Shown here in pieces: positions 1 to 11,405 of a stretch of DNA of 64,000 nt. Within the stretch, counting starts at the first letter, position 1. Every line of letters starts with the position of its first letter. The stretch is from Panaeolus papilionaceus (lineage: Eukaryota > Basidiomycota > Agaricomycetes > Agaricales), in assembly GCA_015501605.1 (NCBI GenBank), contig JADNRZ010000008.1, positions 868,001 through 932,000 on the forward strand. Direction: 5' to 3'. The notes below the pieces were generated by a model. The model had not been told where the DNA came from. It saw only the letters and a program-made list of their open reading frames with translations, and made no database searches. A program made the translations under genes and the position numbers.

Positions 1-32
1 TTGGATGCATCCCCATCAACATCAACCTCTAA
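1..32 (+). CDS. Hydrophobin, class I, 3' end only (partial)
   Basis: The first 32 bases read as the last codons of a class I hydrophobin, ending LGCIPININ-L and a TAA stop at 30-32. The two complete hydrophobins downstream end in nearly the same residues (LGCIPINISL), so this is the terminal exon of a third copy whose body lies left of the window. The cysteine is the eighth of the hydrophobin pattern. Such proteins are secreted and self-assemble into amphipathic films on hyphae and fruiting bodies. Only about ten residues are visible, so the call rests on identity with the neighbours. Confidence 0.85.
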   Translation, partial: GCIPININL

Positions 33-1469
33 GTTGATTGAGCTGCGCTCAAATCGACAACCGCGCGTGGTCATATCGCCGGTTGCGGGTTACTTATTAC
101 AGTCGTCGCTTTGGGCAATTACAGTAGATGGCTTTAGAATTTATGTACGAAGATGATGTGTTTTTGTGTTTTTGTTGTAGTCGCGTTTGAAGGATGAATA
201 TAGTGTTGTTGTTGCTTTTAATCGTTGAAGGAATAATGCCAGTGTGCAAATATGCAATGTGACTTCGGCGCCAATTGAATACTAGCCTATTCAAGTAATC
301 ACTTCCCTTTTTGGAAGTACTGAACAGTCTTGGCTAACTGATTGAGCCACCGCGACGTTCACCAGCCGAAGTGGGAGAAAGACACGACTAAATTATCCTC
401 CATTTCAAGTAGAGGATCCCACAAATTGTCTTTGGCTTCATGGGAATTGTGGAGCATCAACCACCTGCTGTGAATTTGAACCTGCGGACTGACATGAATG
501 CTTGAAGCACACACACGCCTCCAGGTATATTCATTGTATCCCCATGAATGAAAGTAGAGCTACTACTTGGCATTCAGGTACTTCGGTGACACTTTTTAAA
601 TGAGCAGCATTTCTCCGCAGAGCGGTGCATGCTGATTGGTTATGTTCTGATCTCACAGTTGTCGCAGAGCCTCCAATTGTACTCCATTGCATGTCAATTC
701 AGGTGACACAGTATAGATTGAGAAGTAATCATAAGAAAATAAAATCTACTATAAGCTCTGAATGTGTATGCCCAAATCAAAGGTTGCGCCTCCGAGATTT
801 GTTAACCAATCTTGAAAGGTGCCTGAGACTCATTTGAAGTCACATGCCATCGGACTTTCTCATGTATCGAAGACGGTGGCTTGACAGACTTCTATAGAGC
901 CTTGTTCGTGCTATTAATACATTGCATATAGAGACAAATATTTTGTCTTGCGACCTCTCTGGATCTCTGGTGCATGAGTTTACATCCAACATATATATTG
1001 GCATAGGCTTTGAGCAATCACGCAGAAATTTACTCGGGGGAGTGGAGGCGCATTTTCAACTATCGATAGTGCCCACTCCCATTTCAATATGCTCGGGCTG
1101 ATAATCAAATTTGACTGAGTGCATCCGAAAGTCCGAGATTCATTGTGGCAGATCCATCCCTTGCTTTCACACCGCTTTGCACATCCTACATCACCCAAGC
1201 CATTTTCCGTTCGTTTACGCAACTAATTACTGTGTGGACTTTTTCAATGAGCTGACACCGGGTTATCACAATGCTCGTCAAGGCCAACACGTTTGAAATA
1301 CAAGGAAATTTGGCGAAACTCCGATCATCTAATTAGGAAGTCGCTGATAAAGGCGACGAGAACGTCTTCGTGTGGGTCACAGACCAGAAATCGTATTAAA
1401 GCACTCGAAATTCAGCGTAGATTCTTCAGTCGAATTGCACGTTCAACTACCCAAGCAACCTTAGTCAAG
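33..1469. other. Intergenic region between two hydrophobin genes
   Basis: No gene is supported here. Open frames are short and show no splice-linked continuation or family motif. The right part is presumably the promoter and 5' UTR of the hydrophobin at 1470. Confidence 0.6.
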
Positions 1470-2054
1470 ATGTTCAACCGCGTTATCTCTCTCATCTTCT
1501 TCGCATTCTTTGCTTTCCCCGTCCTTGCGGCCGCCACCGTTCTCCGCATGCGTGATGGTGATTGCAACACTGGGGATATTCAGTGCTGCAACTCCACGAT
1601 GAGCGTGAGCACCTTTTAATATTGAACAATAAACGAGGCTTACTGATACACATATGTGCAGTCTACCAGCACCAACTTGTCCATGTTGAGCGGCTTGCTT
1701 GGCCTCGTGCTCCCCTCGCTTGGTGGTCTCCTCGGTTGTAAGTGTTTAAGCGCTCTGTCTCGTCAAAGCATAGAGGTACTGATTTATATCCTAGTGAACT
1801 GCTCAGGCCTGTCCGTTCTTGGTCTCGGTGGAAACTCCTGGTAAGACTCTTCACCTTCGCATTGGGTCTTCTAGACAGTGAATGTATATTGACTAAATGG
1901 CTGCTTCCAACAGCTCGGCTCAACCTGTTTGCTGCTCCAACAACACCTTCGTGAGTTGCGTTCACTATGAGGTTGATGACGCGATATTAATAGAAACACT
2001 CGATAGGGTGGCCTCATCTCCCTGGGATGCATCCCCATCAACATTAGCTTGTGA
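1470..2054 (+). CDS. Class I hydrophobin, 113 aa, five exons
   Basis: Secreted amphipathic protein expected to coat aerial hyphae. Exons by consensus splice sites are 1470-1604, 1662-1737, 1795-1840, 1914-1950 and 2007-2054, giving 113 aa. Residues 1-21 form a signal peptide with a Phe-rich core ending in LAAA. The eight cysteines lie at about 32, 39-40, 73, 86, 92-93 and 106 (C-X6-CC-X32-C-X12-C-X5-CC-X12-C), which fits class I spacing. The protein has the same length and cysteine positions as the hydrophobin at 4138. Two introns (1738-1794 and 1841-1913) interrupt a region that is a single exon in that paralogue. The ATG at 1470 follows in-frame upstream codons that lack signal-peptide character, so it is the preferred start. 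Confidence 0.93.
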
Positions 2055-2515
2055 AGAATCCGCCTTCGGCGCGCCAGTCTTCCTGGCCCCACTCATTTCT
2101 ATCAGCTGTGTCAAGTCGCTCGATAGGCATTTGGGGGGCGGAAACACCAGGAGTTTCGAACCATAACTCTCATCTCTTTCTTGTCCTTGTCTTTGATTCT
2201 GTAGAAAAATGTAAAATCACAATGCCCTTTTCAGAGTTTCGGATGAATATATCTACTTGTTGTTCGATGATGCTATTACCCTGAATCCTAAGTCTGGCCC
2301 AATCATAATGATTCATAAATACCACCTTGGTTTCTGATACGAAAAAATAAAGTTCAATATTCAAATTCCGCGCTTTTGGGTTCATGTGTTTCGGAGAAAT
2401 GACCCGAAACTGATTGACTGACAATGGGAAAGTATTCCTTATATGCACATTCAGTCAGCCATTCAGGGTTATCAGATACTGAAGGGGCAGTATGACATAT
2501 TCCCTCCGAGGTCCA

Positions 2516-3203
2516 GTCGTGGACAAGCAAAGCTTGAAATTGTCCTATTGTGGGAACCAAGAGTACGAATATTCTAATTTTTTGTGAGCGAACTCAGATT
2601 TCGAAAATACGTCCAAAAACACCATTCCGAAGTTTTTCCATAGCTTTTTGGGGGGTGGACATCTTTTTGAGTCAAAAAATTGGTACTAAACAGGCTTGAT
2701 CCACACGTCAAGAGCGTGAGAACGTTCCAAATTGACTGAGACGTTGGTCTGCACTGACAAACTTGGCTCCCAAGGTGGGTTAGGAAAGGCGCGAATCTCT
2801 GTTTGGGGCGGATGTTCTGACGAATTCAATGTGTCTGGGGCAAAATTATGACATTTGTGCTAAAATATAATTTTTGGTCAAGCCTATGTGGGGCGGAACC
2901 GAAAACGGAAGCAAAATATCTCACGAACAAAGAGTACAATTTTTTTGAAAAGTATCGGGATGAAAAGCGTTTCGAAAAAGGAAGCGATTCCGCTACTTTT
3001 CGTAGGATTCCATACATTTTTAAGGGGTGGACATGTTTTTAGGCCTTCCCAGCCCAAACAGGGCAAATTCCTCGTCATTGGCTAAGTATTTTGCGAAGAT
3101 CTGACTGTATCTAGAATGCCCTTGATCAAATACACACATTTAACGTCAATTTCAGGCCGAGAGAGACATGTCATCAAAATTTCAAGCTTTGCTTGTCCAC
3201 GAC
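2516..3203. mobile_element. Putative non-autonomous DNA element or foldback with 26-bp inverted repeats
   Basis: Positions 2516-2541 and 3178-3203 are exact reverse complements over 26 bases, starting gtcgtggacaagcaaagctt on the left. Just outside both arms there are similar CCCTCC-GAG blocks, so the original terminal repeats may have been longer and since broken by small indels. Between the arms lie two similar 32-base segments (2637-2668 and 3009-3040) built around ggggtggacat. No transposase is visible. The arrangement fits a MITE-like or foldback relic; target-site duplications could not be fixed by eye. Confidence 0.55.
2637..3040 (+). repeat. Imperfect 32-bp direct repeat pair
   Basis: Segments 2637-2668 and 3009-3040 share tccata, a T-rich run, ggggtggacat and a further T run, differing at a few positions. 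They sit inside the inverted-repeat element and suggest internal duplication within it. Confidence 0.6.
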
Positions 3204-3402
3204 TGTCCATTGATGGTAAAAGCTCGGGAGGGAGTGTGGCGTCCTAGGAGCTTTTGATTATCTCTTGGATAGGATAAACGTTCATTCACTACTTCGCTCC
3301 ACAAAGCGCCTGTGGTGTTCTCCCGAATAGTGAAACGGGCGCTTCCGCGTCCCGTTCATCTAATATCGGACCCACCACCCACCAAGCAGACCCTCGATAC
3401 TG

Positions 3403-3427
3403 AAAAAAAAAAAAAAAAAAAAAAAAA
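3403..3427 (+). repeat. Homopolymer run of 25 A
   Basis: An uninterrupted run of 25 adenines. It could be a simple microsatellite or the tail of an old retroposed copy. Nothing recognisable precedes it. Confidence 0.9.
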
Positions 3428-4064
3428 CAAGATATCTCGCCACTGTTCTTTGACATACGTATTGTAGTAGTGGCCGCTTAGTCCCCGTTCATGAGAACTT
3501 GCTTCAACGCCTCTTTCTTAGACAGACGATTACGGCCCCGAAGCAAACTCCGAGGTTTGTGGCTTTTGTGCCTGGCCTCATTGAATTATTCAGCCTTCAT
3601 TTAGTATCGGATTCTTGTCTCCCATTACACGGCAAGAAAAACGCCGTAATGCGACGTTCATATTAAAATTCAATTCTCTAGATTCACGCAGTGAGATTGC
3701 TGCATTGAAGACGAGGTTAAAGCGAATATGTGGGTTTGGTCAAGTAGAGATACATCGCCTCCATAATAGTCGTTTGACGGCGACTTCGGAATGTGGATGC
3801 ACCGCTGATTCGTTGAGGTAGATAATAAGAATGTACCCAATAGGACTGAGGAGAATGGCCTCTACCAATCAAGAATGGCCAAATTCAAGTTCCACTGGAA
3901 CACGAGGTTTGCAGACAATTCCAAATGTCAAATGTACACTTTGTAGTCGTCACATAGCCGTTTTGGAATGACGTCCAAGGGCGATGACACATGCACCCCA
4001 GCGTACGGCGTTCCGCTCCAGCCAGTAGGACCCAGCACCAGATCCGATGGTATTCAGTCCTGAA

Positions 4065-4072
4065 TATATAAA
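4065..4072 (+). promoter_or_regulatory. TATA box of hydrophobin at 4138
   Basis: TATATAAA lies 65 bp upstream of the ATG. It is followed by C-rich sequence typical of a highly expressed fungal core promoter. Confidence 0.6.
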
Positions 4073-4137
4073 CCACTTGTCTAAACCCCAGACTCCTCAG
4101 TTAGAATCGCACGTTCAAACTACCAGTCCCAGCAATC

Positions 4138-4605
4138 ATGTACGCTCGCAGCATCATCCTCTTCTTCTTCTCCCTCTTTGCTCTCCCACTCCTTGCGGCC
4201 GCCAGCACCCTTCAAGTCCGTGAGGGTGATTGCAACGTCGGCGACATCCAGTGTTGCAACTCTACTCAGCAGGTAAGCTTCGAACGACATAAATTCATGA
4301 TGAAGACCACGTCTGACTTCCCCCCCTTGACATTGTGCAGTCTACCAGCACCACCCTTGGAGTCCTCAGCAGCTTGCTTGGCATTCAACTCCCTTCCATC
4401 GGTGGTCTCCTTGGATTGAGCTGCAGCGGCATCGGTCTCCTCGGACTTACCGCCAACTCTTGCTCCGCACAGCCTGTTTGCTGCTCAAACAACCAATTCG
4501 TGAGTCGGCTGATGACCAAAGCAAATGTCAACCAGTACTAACACCAGAATCACATAGAACGGTCTCATCTCTCTGGGTTGCATTCCCATCAACATCAGTC
4601 TCTAA
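4138..4605 (+). CDS. Class I hydrophobin, 113 aa, three exons
   Basis: Secreted self-assembling surface protein. Exons are 4138-4272, 4341-4499 and 4558-4605, giving 113 aa. A signal peptide with a Phe/Leu core ends near LLAAAS. Cysteines lie at about 32, 39-40, 73, 86, 92-93 and 106, the class I pattern. The body between cysteines 3 and 4 is Leu/Gly/Ser-rich with little charge. Length and cysteine positions match the copy at 1470 residue for residue, and the C-terminus (GCIPINISL) matches both that gene and the partial one at 1. This copy lacks two introns found in the 1470 gene. The neighbours show tandem duplication on one strand. A TATA box sits 65 bp before the start. Confidence 0.95.
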
Positions 4606-6583
4606 ACCAGGAGGTTGGGTTGGACTAGTCAAGTCAGGGAAGTCTGTCGTATTTCAACGGGTCCGATGTTGGAAGGCAGGTTTTAAAGGCGTGGTCATGA
4701 ACATTGTAGACAGAATTGTCAGTCAAATATCGCACTAATGTACATATCTGTCTCGAATTTTACATTTTTGAAGTCGAGATACCCACTTAGGACAGATGTG
4801 ATATCCTTTCGAGTCCTCGTGTGGGTGTGAGGTGAGAGGATGTCGAGGGAAAGTAGGATTTGTTATTCCAGCCAAACAACAAAGATAAGCACATGATGAA
4901 GAAAGCCGGAAAGCCTGCTTGATATGGCCTGTCCATTGAATGTCATCATCATCACCCCACAGCCAGCTGGTGAGAAGGGAGATTGTTAGCAAGTTGTCTA
5001 GTAGTTAATGAAGAAAGAAGAGGAAAGGAAAGAAAGTGGAAGACATTCAGCACCTCCCTGTAAAACAGGTCAGTTTGCCAGGAATCTCATTTTCGTTATC
5101 AGCAACCATCCAATTCCGTATCCGACGCAATAACAAGGTCGACCTCGCATACATGACCACACAACACGGTCCCGGACTCAATCAAGAGCGTCGGGATACA
5201 GCCACCAACCAAACCCCCCACAACCCATAACCCATAACCCTGCTGAATCCCGTGTCGTCTATCCTTGCTCCAAATTCCACCTAGGCAGAAACCAGAACGA
5301 ACCAGCCCATATGAACAAAACTATGATATACACGCACAACCACACACAGAAGCGTGAAACTCTGGCTTTGATGCTTTATAGCGCGTGAGCTCTCTTTCAG
5401 AGAGATGATCTATCGTTTGAAATAGATAACCACATCTGCGACCACCTGATACAGATGATGAATATCCGCTCTGATGAGCGAACTGTCTGCACCAGGCTCG
5501 GCTTCTACGACCATCTCCTTAGAGATGTAAAAAAAAGGAGTTCAAGAGAAAGTGAAAAAGTATGTGCGACTCCGCCTTTGCCGCTCCCTTCCTTGGACTT
5601 GAGAAGGTGCAGCCTAGAGAAAAGAAGTCACCCCCGCACAACCGTGCACAGACACGTACTAGCAATCGTACGGGGTTCAAGCTGTGGGTCTTGCCTTACG
5701 ATCTTGTCTGCGTGTGTCCTTGCGCAGTGGATCGGGGAAAAGACCTGGGCGGTTCGATGATTTTACAGCTAGGTTGCTGACAAGCAGCAGCGAGAAAAAG
5801 AAGAGGTAGATGACAGAGAAACAGGTAAAGAGTGAGGAATGAGAGCAAGGCCAATGGAGGTGCGTCGGATGGGTGCACGAAAGGCTGCTGCGAACAGCCC
5901 GACAAAGTTATCACGAAAGATGAGAACTGGAGATCGAAGACAAGAATCGACCCTTTTACTAAAACATCATAGTGTCTTCCTGGTTTAAGAATCCGAAGGT
6001 ATTGAATGTCTGCTTACCGCTTCTAATTTCGAAGTTGGGTAAATTTTGACAAATATCTGGTCATGTGGCGGTAGTCTAATGTAGGTCAGCAGATAGTTTA
6101 CACTCAATACATAAAACACGTACGCCAATCGACTATGCACACGTTGGAAACGACATTCAGTTTATGCCATCATCGTCTGCCTAAAACCATTGTGAACGGA
6201 ACGTGTTGTACACGTTTTAGAGGCTCTGGAAGGCCATAAATGATAGATTTCTTTTGCAATTTACTTGAATATCCTGAAAATATGTTTCCAAGTATTGATG
6301 AACCTCAGATTGAGCTTGAGAGTGTCATAAAACGAAGGAAAGGGCGATAGACGAGTGGAAGGATGACAGAAGGAGACAAGGATGATGTGTGAGAAAGTTT
6401 AGTAAGCTCCAGTTGACACGCACCACGTCGTCGTTCGGGTGTCTGTAGGGTGCACCACCACAAACAAGTCCAGCGTTTGTCATATCCTCTCTTCGACTCC
6501 ACGACTTTCGTTCTTCCTCAAGCTCATCGTTTTATTTTCTGTTCCAACTGGTTTTGTAATTTCACGCTTGAAAGTAAAGAAAA
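4606..6583. other. Intergenic region, no gene seen
   Basis: About 2 kb without a supported gene. Low-complexity purine-rich stretches occur near 4990-5040 and 5530-5570, and a short cccataaccc repeat at 5226-5242. The right end holds the promoter of the Erd2 gene, including a pyrimidine-rich stretch around 6480-6550. Confidence 0.55.
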
Positions 6584-7910
6584 ATGAATTTGTTCCGGTT
6601 GTTAGGTGCGTCATTTGTGCATTAAAATTACAGCAGGTGATGATACTGACCGCTTCTCTGTTCATTCATTCTTCGGATAGGTGACCTGTCGCATTTGGCG
6701 TCTATCTTCATATTGCTCCATAAGATACAGACAACGAGGTCTTGTCGAGGTTGGTTTAATCACTACAATTGCGGGGTAATGCTGCGGGGATGAACATTTA
6801 TGCACCGTGCGTTGTCACCACCATGGGACATCATATATCTCCAACCAGCGACGCGCCGCCAGAGGAACGACTACTAATTTTGAGCTCTTTCTTGTAGGCA
6901 TCTCATTCAAGACGCAGGCACTATATGTGTTGGTCTTTGTTGCACGCTACCTTGATCTCTTCTTCCGCTATGTATCGGTCTACAACACTGTCATGAAGAT
7001 TTTCTTCATTAGCAGCAGCGCCTACATCCTTTACCTCATGAAGATCAAGTACCGGTGCGTGGAATTCAACAAGCCAGGGGTGCTGAAGCTTGCTGACATT
7101 TTCTTGTATAAACGCTTCCTCCGACTCCTGAACAAACGAACCCAATCACCCATTTCTACATTCCGCACACTTTGGTTACCAATCGTCGTCCTGCTTCTAC
7201 CATAATAACATATTAAAACAGTCCAACTAACGATCCATCAATTGACACCTTCAAAGTCGAATACCTCGTTGGTCCATGCTTGATCCTGGCTCTGCTCTTC
7301 AACTACTCCTTCAGCTTCACTGAAATCCTATGGTCGTTCTCTATCTGGGTTGAAGCCGTTGCCATCCTTCCTCAGCTGTTCATGCTCCAGCGCACCGGCG
7401 AGGCAGAGACCATCACCACTCACTACCTTGCTGCGCTCGGTGTATACAGGGCACTGTACATCCCCAATTGGATATACAGGTGCGTGCAGTTTCCTTTCAT
7501 TACTTTTGCTTTCTGTTTCGTGCTGCCTGGGTATAACCAACGACGTGGTTTCAATGATTGCAAAGGCTGTAATCCAGTGCAATCATGGATGCAAGGATAC
7601 AGCACAGCACAGGATGACATCATCACACCGTCTATCACAGCGGATGTCGTCCATCTGTCTTGCCCAATTTTCCCACCTGCTGCTCCAACTATTTAAGAAT
7701 AGCCAAATTAATGATAACTCTCAGGTACTTCACTGAGGGCTTGGTTGATCCAATAGCCGTCACTGCAGGCATTGTCCAGACAGGCCTCTACCTCGACTTC
7801 TTCTATGTCTACTTCACAAAGTGAGTGTTTTTATCCATCTTCTGGCGCAACTACTAATCACTCTGGTGAATAGAGTCCTACAGGGTCAGAAATTCGAGCT
7901 TCCAGCTTAG
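6584..7910 (+). CDS. erd2: ER lumen protein-retaining receptor (KDEL/HDEL receptor, Erd2)
   Basis: Golgi receptor that binds the C-terminal HDEL-type signal of escaped ER-resident proteins and returns them to the ER in COPI vesicles. Six exons (6584-6605, 6681-6749, 6898-7054, 7222-7479, 7725-7820, 7874-7910) join in frame to 212 aa, the usual family length. The N-terminus reads [16 protein letters not shown], followed by RSCRGISFKTQ near residue 30 and ARYLDLF near 50, all hallmark Erd2 segments. The middle carries the hydrophobic helices of the seven-helix fold, with [16 protein letters not shown] before TEGLVDP. The C-terminus is [12 protein letters not shown]. The very short first exon (22 nt) is fixed by the conserved start of the family. 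No missing key residues were noticed. Confidence 0.97.
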
Positions 7911-10258
7911 ACTCGGATATAGACAGTGTCCATATCTCACTTAAATAGGTTTACGCACGGCAAAATTGCACTTGTAATCACCATTCGAATTTCGTTGTCT
8001 TCCGCTACCAGTCCCCTTTTTTACGCTGGACTGTATTTCTTTCATGATCATGTTTTGAGCCTGGCTGCTAGCGAGCTGGACTTATTTCATGTGATGATTT
8101 ATTTGATGTTCATGAACCCTCCCTTGTCCATCGCCAATAAGTAGTACTTAGTTATGTAAATAGGTATGCACACCTGTTCTTTCTTCTTGGATAGGAACGT
8201 AATGAGGTTTTTGATTGATATTTTCTCAGAAATTTAGAGACTGAGTGAATAGTCAAGGTACCAACCTCAGCGCAACTTGAAAAACGTTTGATTCGAACGA
8301 CAGATGAACCTCGTCAACATTTCGGCAGTTGCCGCAACCGATCGTCCTGCTGGCCTGATGCTGATGCGCCTTCGCAAAAACACCGACTTCTGCAAAAGTT
8401 GAAAACAAGCATTAAAAAAAGTGGTACTGCTCCTCCTTTTTGACGAATACATGTGACGATGACATTTGCCGCCGCTCAAAAATATTTCCTCTCGAGTTTT
8501 ATCAGGGGGGTTTATTGCTGAAACTGACTGCTCAGCCTGACTCCATTCAAGTGAATAGGGAGCTGTGGCATTGTTGAGTTTGCTTGGGCTTCTGGAACAC
8601 TGGGACTAGTGCTATTCCTCTTATTAGAAGAATGCAACGGCTCCAGGTAATTGTTGAAGAGAACCTGCCCGAATTCAAGCCTCAAGGTGAGCATGTCACC
8701 TTATCACTTCGCGCATGACATCCCATCTCTCCTTGTTCCTCTATTCCTATGTTCTGGCCCTTTATCTTTGGCAATGATGTCCCAGTAAAAGGGTTGACTC
8801 ACCCCGTGCATTCGTGTATACTGTGGTCGAGAGAATGAGATTGTATTGCAACATGTTGGCCAATGTTTGGTTGGCCGGCGCTGAGCCATGTTTCGTCCCC
8901 CTCGAATTACTTATTTGCTTCTGATCATATCGATTGTTTCATACTGACACAGACACACCTAGACTTCTTGGAACTTGAAAACCCAGCAGTCGGAAGTCAG
9001 AATGCAGACAGAGAGATAGAACGAGAGCAACTTCTTTAGGGGTATGCCAGAATATCCGCTGTTTTGGTCCTCAGCCAACAAGTCAAGTTGCACCTCAGGT
9101 CTTCAAGTGCGGATTCGGAAACCTGACTCACCTCCTCGTATTTGATGCTTTCGGTGAGTTGCTCCATACTCAATTCCGCAGGCGGACGCAATCAGGGAAT
9201 AGGCACAGATGTGAAATCATTTTTTCAAGACTTGTGCATCCATCGCTCGCGCGCATTGCCCCCTGCAAGCCATACTCATTTTTTAGCATAGCCCATAGAG
9301 ATGTTTATTTGGATACACCACCTGGGTGCTAACAGCGTCCGTGTCGTTGGCCACCGTCCCACAATAAGGACCTTGTGGGTCGCTTCGCGAGATGTACTTG
9401 TTTTCACTAAATCACAGCTTCTCCTTCAACAGAATGCTACTACCTATATCCAGACATCTATCTCAACAAAACCCAGCCGGGAGCAAAACCAGATACCACC
9501 CCCGCGGTGTCTTTCCAAGTCGTGGAAGCAAAAAGTCAAAAAGGTAAACAATGCGCTCGCCCAGCCGACACACCCTAGTCTCATGTTGCCCTCAATGACA
9601 ATTTCGACATCCACAAATCATATTACACAGCATCTTCTATTCGGTTTTCAAGGAAAACTCCCTAATCTCATTTTCCTCATGTCTTTCATTGCATTGGCCT
9701 ACCTGTCTATGTTCGCCATTTGAGTTGTTTTTTGGAACTGATTTTCTCAGATGCAGTGCACGAATATTTTCTTCCTGTCACGCAGTTATAGACTGCACTC
9801 GATTCGTGTCTTCAACGGCTCTATTGTCAGGCAAGAACTCTGTTTGCATCTGTGCACCCTCACCGCACCCATAGGCGCTTGCAAAATATGAGAGGGCTTC
9901 ATTGAAGAATGACAACGGCGTGTCGAAAACAAAGGGAAAATGGGGTGACCACAACAAGGGGACGTTGGCTGACCAGATCGAAACAATTAAAGACTTCTTT
10001 GATCAACTCCGCTGACAGGCCCTTTGGGAATCTCTTTGATCAGTCTCGTTTTATCTTCGCCTTCGCCCCCTCGTCAGGGTTATCGATGGAGGGTCGCGAG
10101 TGTGACTCTGAGCGCGCATTGTTAGGCTGACAGGTTTCCCAGGTGATCAGTTATGTTAACGGGTCAGCCTCATTGCAGCCCGATTAAGGCATTTGCACGA
10201 TCATTGTGCACATTGCTTTTCTGTTTTGTGCAGTTTGTGCATGGGGGCTCTGGACGTG

Positions 10259-10266
10259 TATAAAAG
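10259..10266 (+). promoter_or_regulatory. TATA-like core promoter without an assigned gene
   Basis: TATAAAAG is followed by a C/T-rich tract, the usual layout of a fungal transcription start. A consensus-like intron (GTACGT to CACCTAG, about 10399-10463) follows. No convincing start codon or protein was found, so a non-coding or degraded transcript is possible. Confidence 0.35.
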
Positions 10267-11384
10267 GCTGTCTACCCGCCCACTTCTTTCTTTCCCTCAA
10301 ACCACATCATTCTCTTCTTTGTGCCTCACTTTGACGACTGGCTCCTCTGCTCTAGTGTCCTGGACATCGCCTAGGCCATTCTTCTGGCTTGTGCTTGGGT
10401 ACGTATCCTACCTATACGATGTTTTGGGGCCCTGGCTGACCGCTCTTTACGTCTCTCACCTAGTCGGGCACTTGGGTTGACCCTGCTTTCACGTCATCTC
10501 GCTCCCCTCGCCAATTATCTGGGTTACAACGATCTCGCCCTGGCTGGCTCGTGTCGACATCATCACTTCAGGTCTTGGTTCCGCTCTTCTGACTCACGGC
10601 ACAGAGGACAGGGATGGACAGGTAATTTGTGTGATCTCGAAACCCGCGTGATGCAAATTCCTGAGTGGGCGTGGGGGGGACTAACTAAGGGCAGAACAGC
10701 TGACGGCTCTGTGGATGGGGGGGCGGCGCAACTCACACAAGTGACAAGTCTGTTAGAGGAGGCGGGAGGGAGGAGGAAAGCCCCTCTACCACCCTTTCTT
10801 GATTCCAACAAGCACAAGCTTGTTGCGTTTCATGATTGGAAGGTAACATCAGATGTACGTCCTTCAATACCTTTTATCCCACTCGTCACTGACATGGCGC
10901 TCTGCAGATAAGTCTAAGCTGCCGTCAGCCACCCCCACCCCCATGCCCCACTCCCGCCGTCCCTTTCTCTCTGTGTGAAGTGTGAAGTGTGAAGTGTGAT
11001 CTCGTGTGTGCCTCAAGACGATGATCTCGCCTGGCTCGGTCTCATGATCGAGCTTGACGATCTCCCATTGAACCACGTAGATAGCTGAACTTCCTAAGTC
11101 GCGAGCAGCCTGGATGCTCTTGAGTCTAAGTTGCTCGGGGTGCAATGGGGGAGTTTTGATCCCGGGTCAAACCCCGGGGTATTCCTGCGCTGGCAAGATC
11201 CTTTTAAAAGGGCAACAGGCGTGTTTATTTCGACCTGTAAGAAGCAGCCAGGTTATAACCCATTGTGCCCCCATTGTTTGCTTTCTACACTCCCGTTGGC
11301 TGGACCGAGTCCCCCGGGTAAGTTGACTGCATTCGATGGAGCTGAGCTTGCCTACAATTAAATGGCACCTTCTGTGATTTTTTC

Positions 11385-11405
11385 TTTTTTTTTTTTTTTT
11401 TTTTT
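11385..11405 (+). repeat. Homopolymer run of 21 T
   Basis: Uninterrupted T run in the gene-poor stretch, preceded by a shorter T run broken by one C. Confidence 0.9.

Larger units (their letters stand above)
2055..4064. other. Intergenic region with repeats and a poly-A tract
   Basis: No coding gene is supported over about 2 kb. The stretch holds a perfect 26-bp inverted repeat pair (2516-2541 and 3178-3203), an imperfect 32-bp direct repeat inside it, and a run of 25 A at 3403-3427. Two overlapping open frames on opposite strands at 2826-3085 fall inside the repeat element and match no family I know. Confidence 0.6.

Noticed and set aside
1663..1965. 100-codon minus-strand frame across the hydrophobin
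   Set aside because: It is the antisense shadow of the spliced hydrophobin exons.
3403..3427. Poly-A run as the tail of a retroposon
   Set aside because: No gene-like or element-like sequence immediately precedes it and no flanking duplication was seen.
9301..9723. 140-codon frame as a possible gene
   Set aside because: No signal peptide, domain motif, splice partner or codon pattern distinguishes it from chance.
10477..10911. 144-codon frame downstream of the TATA site
   Set aside because: It does not begin with ATG and has no recognisable domain; a minus-strand frame overlaps it equally well.
11140..11190. tRNA-like T-arm (cccgggtcaaaccccggg)
   Set aside because: The loop is one base short of the T-loop consensus and no acceptor or anticodon stems can be paired upstream.
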